From Sphingomonas sp. CCH21-G11 (GTDB lineage: Bacteria; Pseudomonadota; Alphaproteobacteria; Sphingomonadales; Sphingomonadaceae): a stretch of DNA of 64,000 nucleotides. The position numbers and the translations under genes are program-made. The notes below the pieces were generated by a model. The model was not told where the DNA came from and did not search any database. It saw nothing but the letters and a program-made list of their open reading frames with translations. Location of the stretch: positions 1 through 64,000 of the forward strand of contig NZ_LSHX01000035.1 in the NCBI RefSeq assembly GCF_001555965.1, given 5' to 3'. Positions 26,199-34,445 of the stretch are shown piece by piece (the stretch's first letter is position 1; each line of letters starts with the position of its first letter).

Positions 26199-27053
26199 AT
26201 GACGGACCAGCCCCAAACCGACTCCCGAACCGCAGCGCCGCTAACCGATTCGATCCTTGCCGCCCCCGGTGTCCCGACGATCCGGAACGTCAACTGGGGC
26301 GGGCTCAAGGCGCTCTATATCAAGGAGGTGCGCCGGTTCTTCAAGGTGCAGCTGCAAACCATCTGGGCGCCGGCGGTCACGACGCTGCTTTACCTGGCGA
26401 TCTTTACCGTCGCGCTGGGCGGCAGCGGGCGGACCGTGCTGGGCGTGCCCTTTGCCGAATTCATCGCGCCCGGGCTGATCGTCATGGCGATGCTGCAGAA
26501 CGCGTTCGCCAATTCCAGCTTCTCGCTGCTGGTCGGCAAGATCCAGGGCACGATCGTCGACTATCTGATGCCGCCCCTGTCGACCGGGGAGCTGCTTGCC
26601 GGACTGGTCGGCGGTGCGGTGACGCGCGCGATCTGCGTCGGTGGCACGGTATGGCTGGCGATGGCGCTGTGGGGGGTCGACGTGACGCCGCGCCACCCGC
26701 TGGCGATCCTCTATTTCGGGCTGATGGGATCCGGCTTTCTCGCTTGTCTGGGCGTGATGACGTCGATCTGGGCGGAGAAGTTCGATCATGCCGCCGCGAT
26801 CACCAATTTCGTCGTCGCGCCGCTGTCGCTGCTGTCGGGCACCTTCTACTCGGTTGACGCGCTCAGCCCGACCTTCCGGGCGATCAGCCACCTCAACCCG
26901 TTCTTCTATGTCATTTCGGGCTTCCGCTACGGCTTTCTGCAGACCGCGGATACCGACGTCGTCACCGGTGCGGTGATCCTGCTGGTGCTCAACATCGTGC
27001 TGGTCGGCCTATGCTATGCGCTGCTGCGGCGCGGCTGGAAGCTCAAGAGCTGA
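26199..27053 (+). CDS. ABC-2 type transporter permease
   Basis: The product is 284 aa with six predicted membrane helices. Seen: NWGGLKALYIKEVRRFFKVQ, then PAVTTLLYLAIFTVALGG, FAEFIAPGLIVMAMLQNAFA (the ABC-2 signature region), SIWAEKFDHAAAITNFVVAP and LSLLSGTFYSVDALSPTF, ending RYGFL. This is the YadH/NodJ-like group that exports lipids, polysaccharides or drugs with a separate ATPase. No ATPase gene is adjacent, so the partner is elsewhere. Start at 26199; a GC hairpin ends the transcript. Confidence 0.88.
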   Translation: MTDQPQTDSRTAAPLTDSILAAPGVPTIRNVNWGGLKALYIKEVRRFFKVQLQTIWAPAVTTLLYLAIFTVALGGSGRTVLGVPFAEFIAPGLIVMAMLQNAFANSSFSLLVGKIQGTIVDYLMPPLSTGELLAGLVGGAVTRAICVGGTVWLAMALWGVDVTPRHPLAILYFGLMGSGFLACLGVMTSIWAEKFDHAAAITNFVVAPLSLLSGTFYSVDALSPTFRAISHLNPFFYVISGFRYGFLQTADTDVVTGAVILLVLNIVLVGLCYALLRRGWKLKS

Positions 27054-27112
27054 CCCTGGCGCGCGCGGGCGCGGTGTTGACGCGCCCCGGCCGGTCCCGG
27101 TAAATGATGGCG

Positions 27113-27136
27113 ACGGGCGGCCACCGGGCCGCCCGT
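27113..27136 (+). terminator. Terminator after the ABC-2 permease
   Basis: A perfect 10-bp stem (27113-27122 with 27127-27136), four-base loop, followed by TTGTATTTG. It lies 60 bases past the permease stop and 59 bases before argD. Confidence 0.65.
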
Positions 27137-27195
27137 TTGTATTTGACCCGGAGCCCGATCCGGCCGTTTCGTCCCGCCATTACAGGAGCTTTGCC

Positions 27196-28392
27196 ATGTC
27201 GATCCCCGCGCTCATGCCCGTTTACCCGCGGTGCGATGTGCGTCCGGTGCGCGGCGAGGGGGTGTATCTCTATGGCGAGCGCGGCGAGAAATATCTCGAT
27301 TTTGCCAGCGGTATTGCGGTCAACTGCCTGGGTCACGGCCACCCGCATCTGACCAAGGCAATCCAGGATCAGGCCGCGACGCTGATGCACGTCAGCAACC
27401 TCTATGGCAGCCCGCAGGGCGAGGCGCTGGCCGCGCGGATCGTCGCCAACAGCTTTGCCGACACCGTGTTCTTCACCAATTCGGGCGCCGAGGCGATCGA
27501 GTGCGCGATCAAGACCGCGCGCCGCTATCATTATGCCGAGGGCAATCCCCAGCGGCACAAGCTCATCACCTTCCACAACGCCTTTCACGGCCGCACGATG
27601 GGCGCAATCTCGGCGACCAACCAGGCCAAGATGCGCGACGGGTTCGAGCCGCTGCTGCCCGGTTTCGACTATGTCCGCTTCAACGATCTCGACGGCGCGC
27701 TGGCGGCGATCGATGACGAGACCGCAGGCTTCCTGGTCGAAACCGTGCAGGGCGAGGGCGGGGTGAGCGCGGGCACGCCCGAGTTCATCCAGGGGCTGCG
27801 CAAGGCGGCGGACGAACACGGCCTGTTGCTGGTGCTCGACGAGGTCCAGTGCGGCTACGGGCGCACCGGCAGGATGTGGGCGTACGAGCATTATGGCATC
27901 GAGCCCGACATCCTGGCGTCGGCCAAGGGGATTGCCGGCGGCTTCCCGCTCGGCGCGTGCCTCGCCACCGAAAAGGCCGCGAAGGGGATGGTGTTCGGCA
28001 CCCACGGCTCGACCTATGGCGGCAATCCGCTGGCGATGGCGGCGGGCAACGCCATCCTCGACGTGATGCTGGAGCCGGGGTTCCTCGACCATGTCACCGC
28101 GATGAGCGACCGGCTGCGCGCGGCGCTGGCGCAGATGATTCCCAATCATGACGACTTGTTCGACGAAATCCGCGGCATCGGCCTGATGTGCGGGCTGCGC
28201 ATGAAAGAGCCGGCGGTCAGCCGCGACTTCGTCGCGCACCTGCGCGATCACCACGGGCTGCTGACGGTCGCGGCGGGCGAGAATGTCGTACGCATCCTGC
28301 CGCCGCTGATCATCGACGAAAGCCATATTGCTGAGGCGGTCGAAAAGCTGAGCGCGGGTGCGCGCAGCTACGCGATGCAGAAGGCGGCTTGA
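27196..28392 (+). CDS. argD: Acetylornithine aminotransferase
   Basis: The product is 398 aa, a class-III PLP aminotransferase. Seen: [99 protein letters not shown], and the PLP lysine in [17 protein letters not shown]. It turns N-acetylglutamate semialdehyde into N-acetylornithine in arginine synthesis and may also serve in lysine synthesis. AGGAG at 27184-27188 precedes the ATG. argF follows after a repeat element. Confidence 0.95.
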   Translation: MSIPALMPVYPRCDVRPVRGEGVYLYGERGEKYLDFASGIAVNCLGHGHPHLTKAIQDQAATLMHVSNLYGSPQGEALAARIVANSFADTVFFTNSGAEAIECAIKTARRYHYAEGNPQRHKLITFHNAFHGRTMGAISATNQAKMRDGFEPLLPGFDYVRFNDLDGALAAIDDETAGFLVETVQGEGGVSAGTPEFIQGLRKAADEHGLLLVLDEVQCGYGRTGRMWAYEHYGIEPDILASAKGIAGGFPLGACLATEKAAKGMVFGTHGSTYGGNPLAMAAGNAILDVMLEPGFLDHVTAMSDRLRAALAQMIPNHDDLFDEIRGIGLMCGLRMKEPAVSRDFVAHLRDHHGLLTVAAGENVVRILPPLIIDESHIAEAVEKLSAGARSYAMQKAA

Positions 28393-28400
28393 AACGGATC

Positions 28401-28535
28401 CTCCCCGAGCTTGCTCGGGGAGGGGGACCAGCGCAGCTGGTGGAGGGGAGTTGGCGGCGCGTCGCGGGTAGAGGGGCCCCCTCCACCGCGCTGGGCGCGG
28501 TCCCCCTCCTCCAGCGAGCTGGGAGAGGATTTTTA
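28401..28535. repeat. Intergenic repeat cluster between argD and argF
   Basis: A perfect 10-bp hairpin pairs CTCCCCGAGC (28401-28410) with 28413-28422. It is followed by an ACCAGCGCAGCTGGT palindrome and, ~60 bases on, inverted versions of the same CCCCCTCC/GGAGGGGG elements. This is a typical dispersed sphingomonad repeat. argF may still be read through from argD. Confidence 0.7.
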
Positions 28536-29453
28536 ATGCGCCATTTTCTCGACCTGAGTTCAGCCGGCGGCGACGCGATCGCCGCGATGCTCAACGACGC
28601 GATCGACCGCAAGGCGGCGCGGCGCGGCTGGCCGAAGGGCAGGCCGGATGCCGACGCGCCGCTCGCCGGCCACACGCTGGCGATGGTATTCGAGAAGAGC
28701 TCGACGCGCACGCGCGTGTCGTTCGACCTGGCGATCCGCCAGCTGGGTGGTAGCGCGGTGATCCTGGAGGCCGGGACGACACAACTCGGGCGCGGCGAGA
28801 CGGTGGCGGACACCGCGCGCGTGCTGTCGGGCTATTGCGACGCGATCATGGCGCGCACCGACGATCCCGCCAAGCTGGCCGAAATGGCGCATCATGCCAG
28901 CGTCCCGGTCATCAACGGCCTGACCGACCTGAGCCATCCGTGCCAGATCGTCGCCGACCTGCTGACCGTCATCGAAAGCGGCAAGGCGCTGCCCGGCCTG
29001 AAATGGGCGTGGCTGGGCGACGGCAACAACGTGCTGCATTCGATCGTCGAGGCGGGTGGGCTGATGCATTTCGACGTCGTGGCGGCGTGTCCGGAGGGCT
29101 ATGATCCGGATCCCGCAGTGCTGGCGGCGGCGGGCGGGCGGGCCCGGCTGTGCCGCGACGCCGCCGATGCGGTACGCGACGCCGACGTGATCGTCACCGA
29201 CACCTGGATCTCGATGGGCCAGGATCATGCCGAAGAAAAGCTGGCGGCGATGATGCCCTATCAGGTCACAACGGAGCTGATGGCGCTGGCGAAACCCGAC
29301 GCGATCTTTCTCCACTGCCTGCCCGCGCATCGCGGCGAGGAGGTGGTGGCGGAGGTGATCGACGGACCGCAATCGCGCATCTGGGCGGAGGCCGAAAACC
29401 GGCTGCACGCGCAGAAGTCGATCCTGCGCTGGTGCTTCGGCCAGATCGGGTGA
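28536..29453 (+). CDS. argF: Ornithine carbamoyltransferase
   Basis: The product is 305 aa. Carbamoyl-phosphate site: [20 protein letters not shown], with [20 protein letters not shown] and [20 protein letters not shown]. Ornithine site: [40 protein letters not shown], and [20 protein letters not shown]. It makes citrulline in arginine synthesis. It starts at 28536, just after the intergenic repeat, and works in the same pathway as argD upstream. Confidence 0.96.
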   Translation: MRHFLDLSSAGGDAIAAMLNDAIDRKAARRGWPKGRPDADAPLAGHTLAMVFEKSSTRTRVSFDLAIRQLGGSAVILEAGTTQLGRGETVADTARVLSGYCDAIMARTDDPAKLAEMAHHASVPVINGLTDLSHPCQIVADLLTVIESGKALPGLKWAWLGDGNNVLHSIVEAGGLMHFDVVAACPEGYDPDPAVLAAAGGRARLCRDAADAVRDADVIVTDTWISMGQDHAEEKLAAMMPYQVTTELMALAKPDAIFLHCLPAHRGEEVVAEVIDGPQSRIWAEAENRLHAQKSILRWCFGQIG

Positions 29454-29599
29454 GTTGCGGCACGCCGATTTCTTCCTATCTGTAAGTCCAATGCAGCGAA
29501 TGCCGCTTGCCCTGCGCGTATCCGGGGGCTGATCTTCCTCTTCGGAACGGGCGAGAGGGGACGGGGACTTCGCCAGACTGCGCCCGAACGGATTCCACG

Positions 29600-30505
29600 A
29601 TGACTGACGCTGTTGCCGAACTCGATCGCGCCATCGGGTTCATGATTCCCGACCGGAATGCGCGCGGGCGTATCGCCCGGCTCGGCCCGACGCTCGACAC
29701 GATCCTGAATGCGCATGCCTATCCGCCCGCGATCGAAACGCTGCTGGCGGAGGCGCTGACGCTGGCCGCACTGCTGGGATCGACGCTGAAGGACGGCGAG
29801 GGGCAGCTGACGCTCCAGGCGCAGACCCAGGGCGGCATCATCAGCCTGCTGGTCTGCGACTATCTGAACGGCGCGGTGCGCGGCTATATCCAGTATGACG
29901 CCGACCGGCTGAGCGAGGGGCCCGACGAGCCGTCGTTGTTCGCGCTGTTCGGCAACGGCTATCTGGCGGTGACCTTCGACCAGTCGGTGACGCGCGAACG
30001 CTATCAGGGCATCGTGCCGCTCGACGGTGCGTCGCTGGCGGAGGCCGCGCAGAGCTATTTCCTCCAGTCGGAACAGATCCCCAGCCTGGTGCGGCTGGGC
30101 ACGCGGCGCGACGCCGGTGGCCGGATGGTCGCCGGGGGTCTGCTGCTCCAGCATCTGCCCGATGGCGAGGAGGGGCGCGAGCGGCTGCACACGCGGCTCG
30201 ACCACCCCGAATGGCAGCATGTCGAAACGCTGGGCGCGACGATGTCGGGCGAGGAACTGACCGATGCGACGGTCCCGCTGGAGTCGCTGATCTGGCGGCT
30301 GTTCAACGAGGAGCGCGAGGTACGCGTCTTTCCGGCGACCGCGCTGTCGCGCGGCTGCCGCTGCGATGCGACCTATATCAGCCAGGTGCTGGCGAAGTTT
30401 TCGGAAATCGACCGCGCGGAAATGGCGGACGAAAACGGCGTCATCAACGTCGATTGCGCCTTTTGCGCGCGCAGCTTTCCGGTGTCGCTTGCCGATGTCG
30501 CCTGA
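29600..30505 (+). CDS. hslO: Hsp33 redox chaperone
   Basis: The product is 301 aa. The core has TLAALLGSTLKDGEGQLTLQ, QTQGGIISLLVCDYLNGAVR and GYIQYD. The C-terminal zinc centre is intact: CRC at about residue 254 and CAFC about 35 residues later, the C-x-C...C-x2-C set that releases zinc on oxidation and switches the chaperone on. It protects unfolding proteins during oxidative and heat stress in the cytoplasm. The start at 29600 gives the family N-terminus. Confidence 0.94.
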   Translation: MTDAVAELDRAIGFMIPDRNARGRIARLGPTLDTILNAHAYPPAIETLLAEALTLAALLGSTLKDGEGQLTLQAQTQGGIISLLVCDYLNGAVRGYIQYDADRLSEGPDEPSLFALFGNGYLAVTFDQSVTRERYQGIVPLDGASLAEAAQSYFLQSEQIPSLVRLGTRRDAGGRMVAGGLLLQHLPDGEEGRERLHTRLDHPEWQHVETLGATMSGEELTDATVPLESLIWRLFNEEREVRVFPATALSRGCRCDATYISQVLAKFSEIDRAEMADENGVINVDCAFCARSFPVSLADVA

Positions 30506-30636
30506 ATATTTACCTCTGGCGATGTAAGGGTCGCGTTGCCGGCGAACGGAAATGGCCCCGTTTCGCGATAGACGCGGCCGGCGGGTGCCGCGAGGATCGC
30601 GAGGCTGCGGGATAGAGCGGTGGAGGAGTTGCGGAC

Positions 30637-31050
30637 GTGCGGATGCGGCGCTTGACGGCGATGATGGCGGGGGCGGTGGCGGCGACGCTGGCGCTGCCGC
30701 TGGCTGCCGCGGATGCGCCGACGCTCGCCGTGCTGCGCGGGCTGGAACTCGGTCAGTGGCAATTGCGCGAGATCGGGCCGCGCGGTGGCGAGCGCAGCAT
30801 CTGCCTGGGCGACATGGAAACGCTGATCCAGCTCCAGCATCCGCGCGGCGGCTGTTCGCGCTACGTGATCGACGATCGCACCGCGCACGGGACCATTCAC
30901 TATACCTGCCCCGGCAGCGGCTATGGCCGGACCACGATCGACCTGGTGACGCCGCGATCGGTGCGGATCGAGACCCAGGGCGTCGCGTCCGGCGCACCTT
31001 TTCACCTCGAGCTCAACGCGCGACGCATGGGCGCCTGCACGGGCAATTGA
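30637..31050 (+). CDS. Exported DUF3617-like protein
   Basis: The product is 137 aa with a signal peptide (residues ~1-24, ending LAAADA). GGAGGAG at 30622-30628 sits 8 bases before the GTG at 30637, which decides that start over the ATG at 30643. The mature part (LELGQWQLREIGPRGGERSI, CLGD, GCSRYVIDDRTAHGTIHYTC) fits the DUF3617 pattern, with paired cysteines probably forming disulfides in the periplasm. Function unknown. Confidence 0.75.
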   Translation: MRMRRLTAMMAGAVAATLALPLAAADAPTLAVLRGLELGQWQLREIGPRGGERSICLGDMETLIQLQHPRGGCSRYVIDDRTAHGTIHYTCPGSGYGRTTIDLVTPRSVRIETQGVASGAPFHLELNARRMGACTGN

Positions 31051-31160
31051 GGCCGGAATTTCGCGTCGTTAACGCGACGTTTAGGTCTGTCGTGGCATAG
31101 CTCGACCCGCCTGATTGGACGCAGGCATGAAGTTCTCCCTTTTGGTTTCCCAAGACAGCT

Positions 31161-31188
31161 GGGGCCGCCGTTGGTGGCCCCTTTTTTT
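31161..31188 (+). terminator. Strong Rho-independent terminator
   Basis: GGGGCCGCC (31161-31169) pairs with the 31173-31181 segment around a short loop and is followed by seven Ts. It lies 110 bases past the DUF3617-like stop, and the T6SS-linked FHA gene on the other strand ends directly beyond it. The interval 31051-31160 could encode a short RNA (see findings). Confidence 0.85.
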
Positions 31189-31190
31189 GT

Positions 31191-32108
31191 TCAGCCGCCC
31201 GGGCGATCGGCCGTCCGTCGGGCATAGGCGGCGGTCAGCTCGCGCGCGAAGGTTTCGATGAAGCCGTCGTCGGCGGCGAAGGCTTCGGCGTAGAGCCGCC
31301 ACGCGGCATCGGGCTTGCCCCCGGCGCGGCGCAGGATGGGCTCCGGCGCGAAATGATCCAGCGTCGCCCGCAGCGCCTGTTGCATCGCGGTCAGGGTCGC
31401 GCGCTGATGCGCGTCGAGATCGGCAAGCGCGCCGGTCATCGCCTCCGCCCCCGGGCCGGGCGCGGTCAGCAGCCGCGCGAGGAGCATCTCCGCCGGCTGG
31501 CCCGATTGCAGGGGGTTGCCCGCAACCGGGTCGGCGCTCAGCCCGATTTCGGCGCGCGCACGGCCGCGCGCTGCGGTCATCGCCGCCACGCCGGTCACTG
31601 CCGCGCGCAGCATCGCGCCCGCCGCCTGCAGCACCACGCCATCGGTGGCCGCGACCTGATCGCGGCGGACGCCTGCGGCCGTGCAGAGCAGGGCGGCGGC
31701 ATTGCCGGCCTCTGCCGCGGTGCGCGGGGGCGCAGCTGCAGCGACGGGCGACGCCGTCGCGCCACGGCGCCAGGGATCGGCCTCGGGCGCGGCTGCACCC
31801 GCCGCCACGTTCACGCCGATGTCGTATCCGCCGATGCGCAGGACATCGCCGTCGCGCAGATGTTGTGGCGCCGCCAGCCGCTGGCCGTTGAGCCACGTGC
31901 CGTTGGTGCTGGTGTCGTGCACTGCCCAGCCCGACGCAGTCCGATCGATCCGGCAGTGGCGCGACGAGATCACGCTGGTCGCATCAGGCAGGACGAGCTG
32001 GCAATCGCCCGCCCGGCCGATCGTCACGGGTCCCTGCGCGAAGCGTGTCGCCGCCACCGCCGCAGCCTGGCTGCCGGGCGCGGGGCGGGGGGTGAGGATC
32101 AGGGTCAT
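31191..32108 (-). CDS. FHA-domain protein, TagH-like (second copy)
   Basis: The product is 305 aa. The FHA domain spans about residues 20-100: TIGRAGDCQLVLPDATSVIS, SRHCRI, HDTSTNGTWLNGQRL, which carries the phosphothreonine-binding Gly-Arg, Ser-Arg-His and Thr-Asn-Gly motifs. After an Ala-rich linker, the C-terminal ~180 residues have the helical VI_FHA/ImpI-like region (AEMLLARLLTAPGP, LAFARELTAAYARR-type end). In other T6SS loci such proteins relay Ser/Thr-kinase signals to the secretion machine. It is the outermost gene of the locus and, unlike the copy at 40787-42269, is intact. Confidence 0.8.
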   Translation of the reverse strand: MTLILTPRPAPGSQAAAVAATRFAQGPVTIGRAGDCQLVLPDATSVISSRHCRIDRTASGWAVHDTSTNGTWLNGQRLAAPQHLRDGDVLRIGGYDIGVNVAAGAAAPEADPWRRGATASPVAAAAPPRTAAEAGNAAALLCTAAGVRRDQVAATDGVVLQAAGAMLRAAVTGVAAMTAARGRARAEIGLSADPVAGNPLQSGQPAEMLLARLLTAPGPGAEAMTGALADLDAHQRATLTAMQQALRATLDHFAPEPILRRAGGKPDAAWRLYAEAFAADDGFIETFARELTAAYARRTADRPGG

Positions 32109-32292
32109 GCGCTTCCTTGCCGCGGCGATGCCGTCCGGACCGCCGGACGATGCGGCATCCTAGCCCGCCCGCCGCCGTCCGCAACCGGGGCAGCGCGGGC
32201 GGCATCGCCACCGATCGACATTTGTCATTCGGGCCCGCCCCACCTATCCTGCCGACAGGATGGTTAGCGAGTCGCTAGCAAGGGGACACGGC

Positions 32293-32982
32293 ATGGCAAG
32301 GCTCTCGCGCAACATGGCGCTTTATGCGGTTCTGGGCGTCGGAATGGGGATGGGAGCGCCGTCGGCGCATGCCCAGACATCGGTCAACACGCCCGACCAG
32401 ATCGTGTGTCAGCTGAGCGGCGTGTGCGGCGACGCGCCCGCCGACCCGGGCGCGCAGATCGAGATCGGCGACGAAAAGGCGTTCAGCCTGGCCAAGCCCA
32501 ACGCCGCCAAGCCGGCGAGCAGCGCCACATCGACCAGCGCGCCCTCGCGCCCGCCCGCGGCGTCGGCTGCGGCACCGTCGCGTCGCCCGGTGGCGACCGC
32601 GGGCGCGCGCACCCCGACGCGGCGTCCCGCACCGCCGACGACCAGCGGCGGCATCGACATGATGGTCACCTTTGCGCTGGGTTCGGCCGACCTGACCGAC
32701 CAGGCGCGTGCCGAGGTGCGCGCCTTTGCCAAGGCGCTCGAGTCGCCGGTGCTGGCCGGGCAGAAGTTCCGGATCGAGGGGCATACCGACGCGATCGGCG
32801 CGGCGGACTATAATCTCGACCTGTCGCGCCGCCGTGCCGAGGCGGTGGCGGCCTATCTGACCTCGCTCGGTGTCGATCCGGGCCGGATCGAGACGCGCGG
32901 TTTCGGCTATCAACGCCCGCGTCCGGGCACGACACCGCGCGCAGCCGTCAACCGCCGGGTCGAGTTCGCCAAGGCCAGCTGA
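32293..32982 (+). CDS. OmpA-family protein linked to the T6SS
   Basis: The product is 229 aa. A signal peptide (about 1-28, ending APSAHA) is followed by a Pro/Ala/Ser-rich linker (~65-115), then the OmpA C-terminal peptidoglycan-binding domain: ADLTDQARAEVRAFAKALES, FRIEGHTDAIGAADYNLDLS, RRRAEAVAAYLTSLGVDPGR, RPGTTPRAAVNRRVEFAKAS. It is probably periplasmic and binds the cell wall. Divergent from the FHA gene and co-directional with the methyltransferase. It may help anchor the T6SS, although TssL here already carries its own OmpA domain. Confidence 0.85.
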   Translation: MARLSRNMALYAVLGVGMGMGAPSAHAQTSVNTPDQIVCQLSGVCGDAPADPGAQIEIGDEKAFSLAKPNAAKPASSATSTSAPSRPPAASAAAPSRRPVATAGARTPTRRPAPPTTSGGIDMMVTFALGSADLTDQARAEVRAFAKALESPVLAGQKFRIEGHTDAIGAADYNLDLSRRRAEAVAAYLTSLGVDPGRIETRGFGYQRPRPGTTPRAAVNRRVEFAKAS

Positions 32983-33017
32983 TCGGCTCGGCAATCGCGC
33001 GCAGGGGGCGGCGGGAA

Positions 33018-34439
33018 ATGAGCGGCACGACCGCCTATGACGATGTCGCCTATCCCGCGACCCTGTTTCCGGCGACGCACCCCGACCATCTCGCGGCGAT
33101 CGCCATCCTTCACGGGCTCGACCCGCCCGACATAGCGCGCGCGCGCGTGCTGGAAATCGCCGGCGGCGACGGGGTCGGCCAGATCGCGCTCGCGGCTGCC
33201 TATCCCGAGGCACAGTTCGACAGCTTCGACCTGTCGCGCGAGGCGGTGGCGCGCGGCGTGCGGCTGGCCGACGCGGCCGGGCTGACCAATGTCCGCATCG
33301 AGCATGGCGACCTGCTCGACCGCGCCGAGACGATGGCGGGCCCCTATGATTATGTGATCGCCCACGGCCTTTATGCCTGGGTGCCCGATGCGGTGCGCGC
33401 GGCGACGATGCGGCTGATCGGGCGGGTGCTGTCGGACCAGGGCGTCGCCTTCATCAGCTACAACGCGCTGCCCGGCGGGCATCTGCGCCGGGCGGTTCGC
33501 GACATGCTGCTGCATCATGTCGAAGGCATCACCGACCCGGTCACGCGGGTGCGCGCGGCGCACGACTGCCTGCTCGCCTTTTCGCGCCCGCACGACGGCG
33601 ATCGCCCGGTGCTGCAGGCGATGCGCGATGTCGCCCGCCCGATGCTGAGCAAGAATCTCGGCACCCTGTTCCACGACGAGCTGGGCGAGAGCTATGCGCC
33701 GCAGTCGCTGAGCGACGTCGTCGCCGCGGCCGCCGGCCACGGCCTGCGCTTCCTGAACGACGCAGGATCGACGATGGTCCGCGACGGCCTGCCCGGGGTC
33801 CTGCCCGGCGGGGCGACCGACGATGCCGCGGTCGTCCGCGCCGCGCAGGTCAGCGATTACGAGAGCGTCGCCTTCTTCCACCAGAGCCTGTTCGTGCGCG
33901 CCGGCTCTGCGCCCGCGCGGCAGCTGGATCCGTCGGTGTTTGCCCGGCTGTACGGCGCATCGCGCGTGCAGCGCACCGGCTCGACCCATTTCCGGCTGGG
34001 CGAAGATCCGTTCGAGGTGGCGGACGCGCAATTGTGCGACCTGCTCGAGGCGATGGCGACGGCGTGGCCGGCGCGCGTGCCGCTGGCGCGCATTGCGGAC
34101 TCCCCCGATCGTGCCGAAGCGCTGGTCACGCTTTATCGCAGCGAGGTGTTGACGCTGCACAGCACGCCCGTGCCCGCGCGGATGATTCCGGGCGCGCGGC
34201 CCTGCGCCAGCCCGGTCGCGCGCGCCCAGATCGCGCTGGGCGGCACCACGCTGTTCACCCTCGACCATCGCGTCGTCGCGTTCGAGGCGCCGGGACCGCG
34301 TGCATTCGTGGCGCTGCTCGACGGCAGCCGCGACCGGGCGGAGCTTGCCGCGGCCTGGGCCGGGACGCCTTATGGCAGTGAGGTCGACGTCGACACCGCG
34401 CTCGCCCAGATCGCGCGGGTGCCGCTGCTCGTCGCCTGA
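33018..34439 (+). CDS. SAM methyltransferase with regulatory domain
   Basis: The product is 473 aa. The N-terminal class-I methyltransferase fold has YPATLFPATHPDHLAAIAIL, VLEIAGGDGVGQIALAAAYP (SAM-binding loop), FDSFDLS, HGLYAWVPDAVRAATMRLIG and FISYNALPGGHLRRAVRDML. The middle part (HDELGESYAPQSLSDVVAAA) is typical of the MethyTransf_Reg family, and the C-terminal ~150 residues are the associated winged-helix-like domain. It lies inside the T6SS locus, on the opposite strand to tssM, with only a 6-bp gap between the two convergent stops. It could modify a T6SS component or effector, or be cargo; neither is shown. Confidence 0.82.
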   Translation: MSGTTAYDDVAYPATLFPATHPDHLAAIAILHGLDPPDIARARVLEIAGGDGVGQIALAAAYPEAQFDSFDLSREAVARGVRLADAAGLTNVRIEHGDLLDRAETMAGPYDYVIAHGLYAWVPDAVRAATMRLIGRVLSDQGVAFISYNALPGGHLRRAVRDMLLHHVEGITDPVTRVRAAHDCLLAFSRPHDGDRPVLQAMRDVARPMLSKNLGTLFHDELGESYAPQSLSDVVAAAAGHGLRFLNDAGSTMVRDGLPGVLPGGATDDAAVVRAAQVSDYESVAFFHQSLFVRAGSAPARQLDPSVFARLYGASRVQRTGSTHFRLGEDPFEVADAQLCDLLEAMATAWPARVPLARIADSPDRAEALVTLYRSEVLTLHSTPVPARMIPGARPCASPVARAQIALGGTTLFTLDHRVVAFEAPGPRAFVALLDGSRDRAELAAAWAGTPYGSEVDVDTALAQIARVPLLVA

Positions 34440-34445
34440 TCGGGT

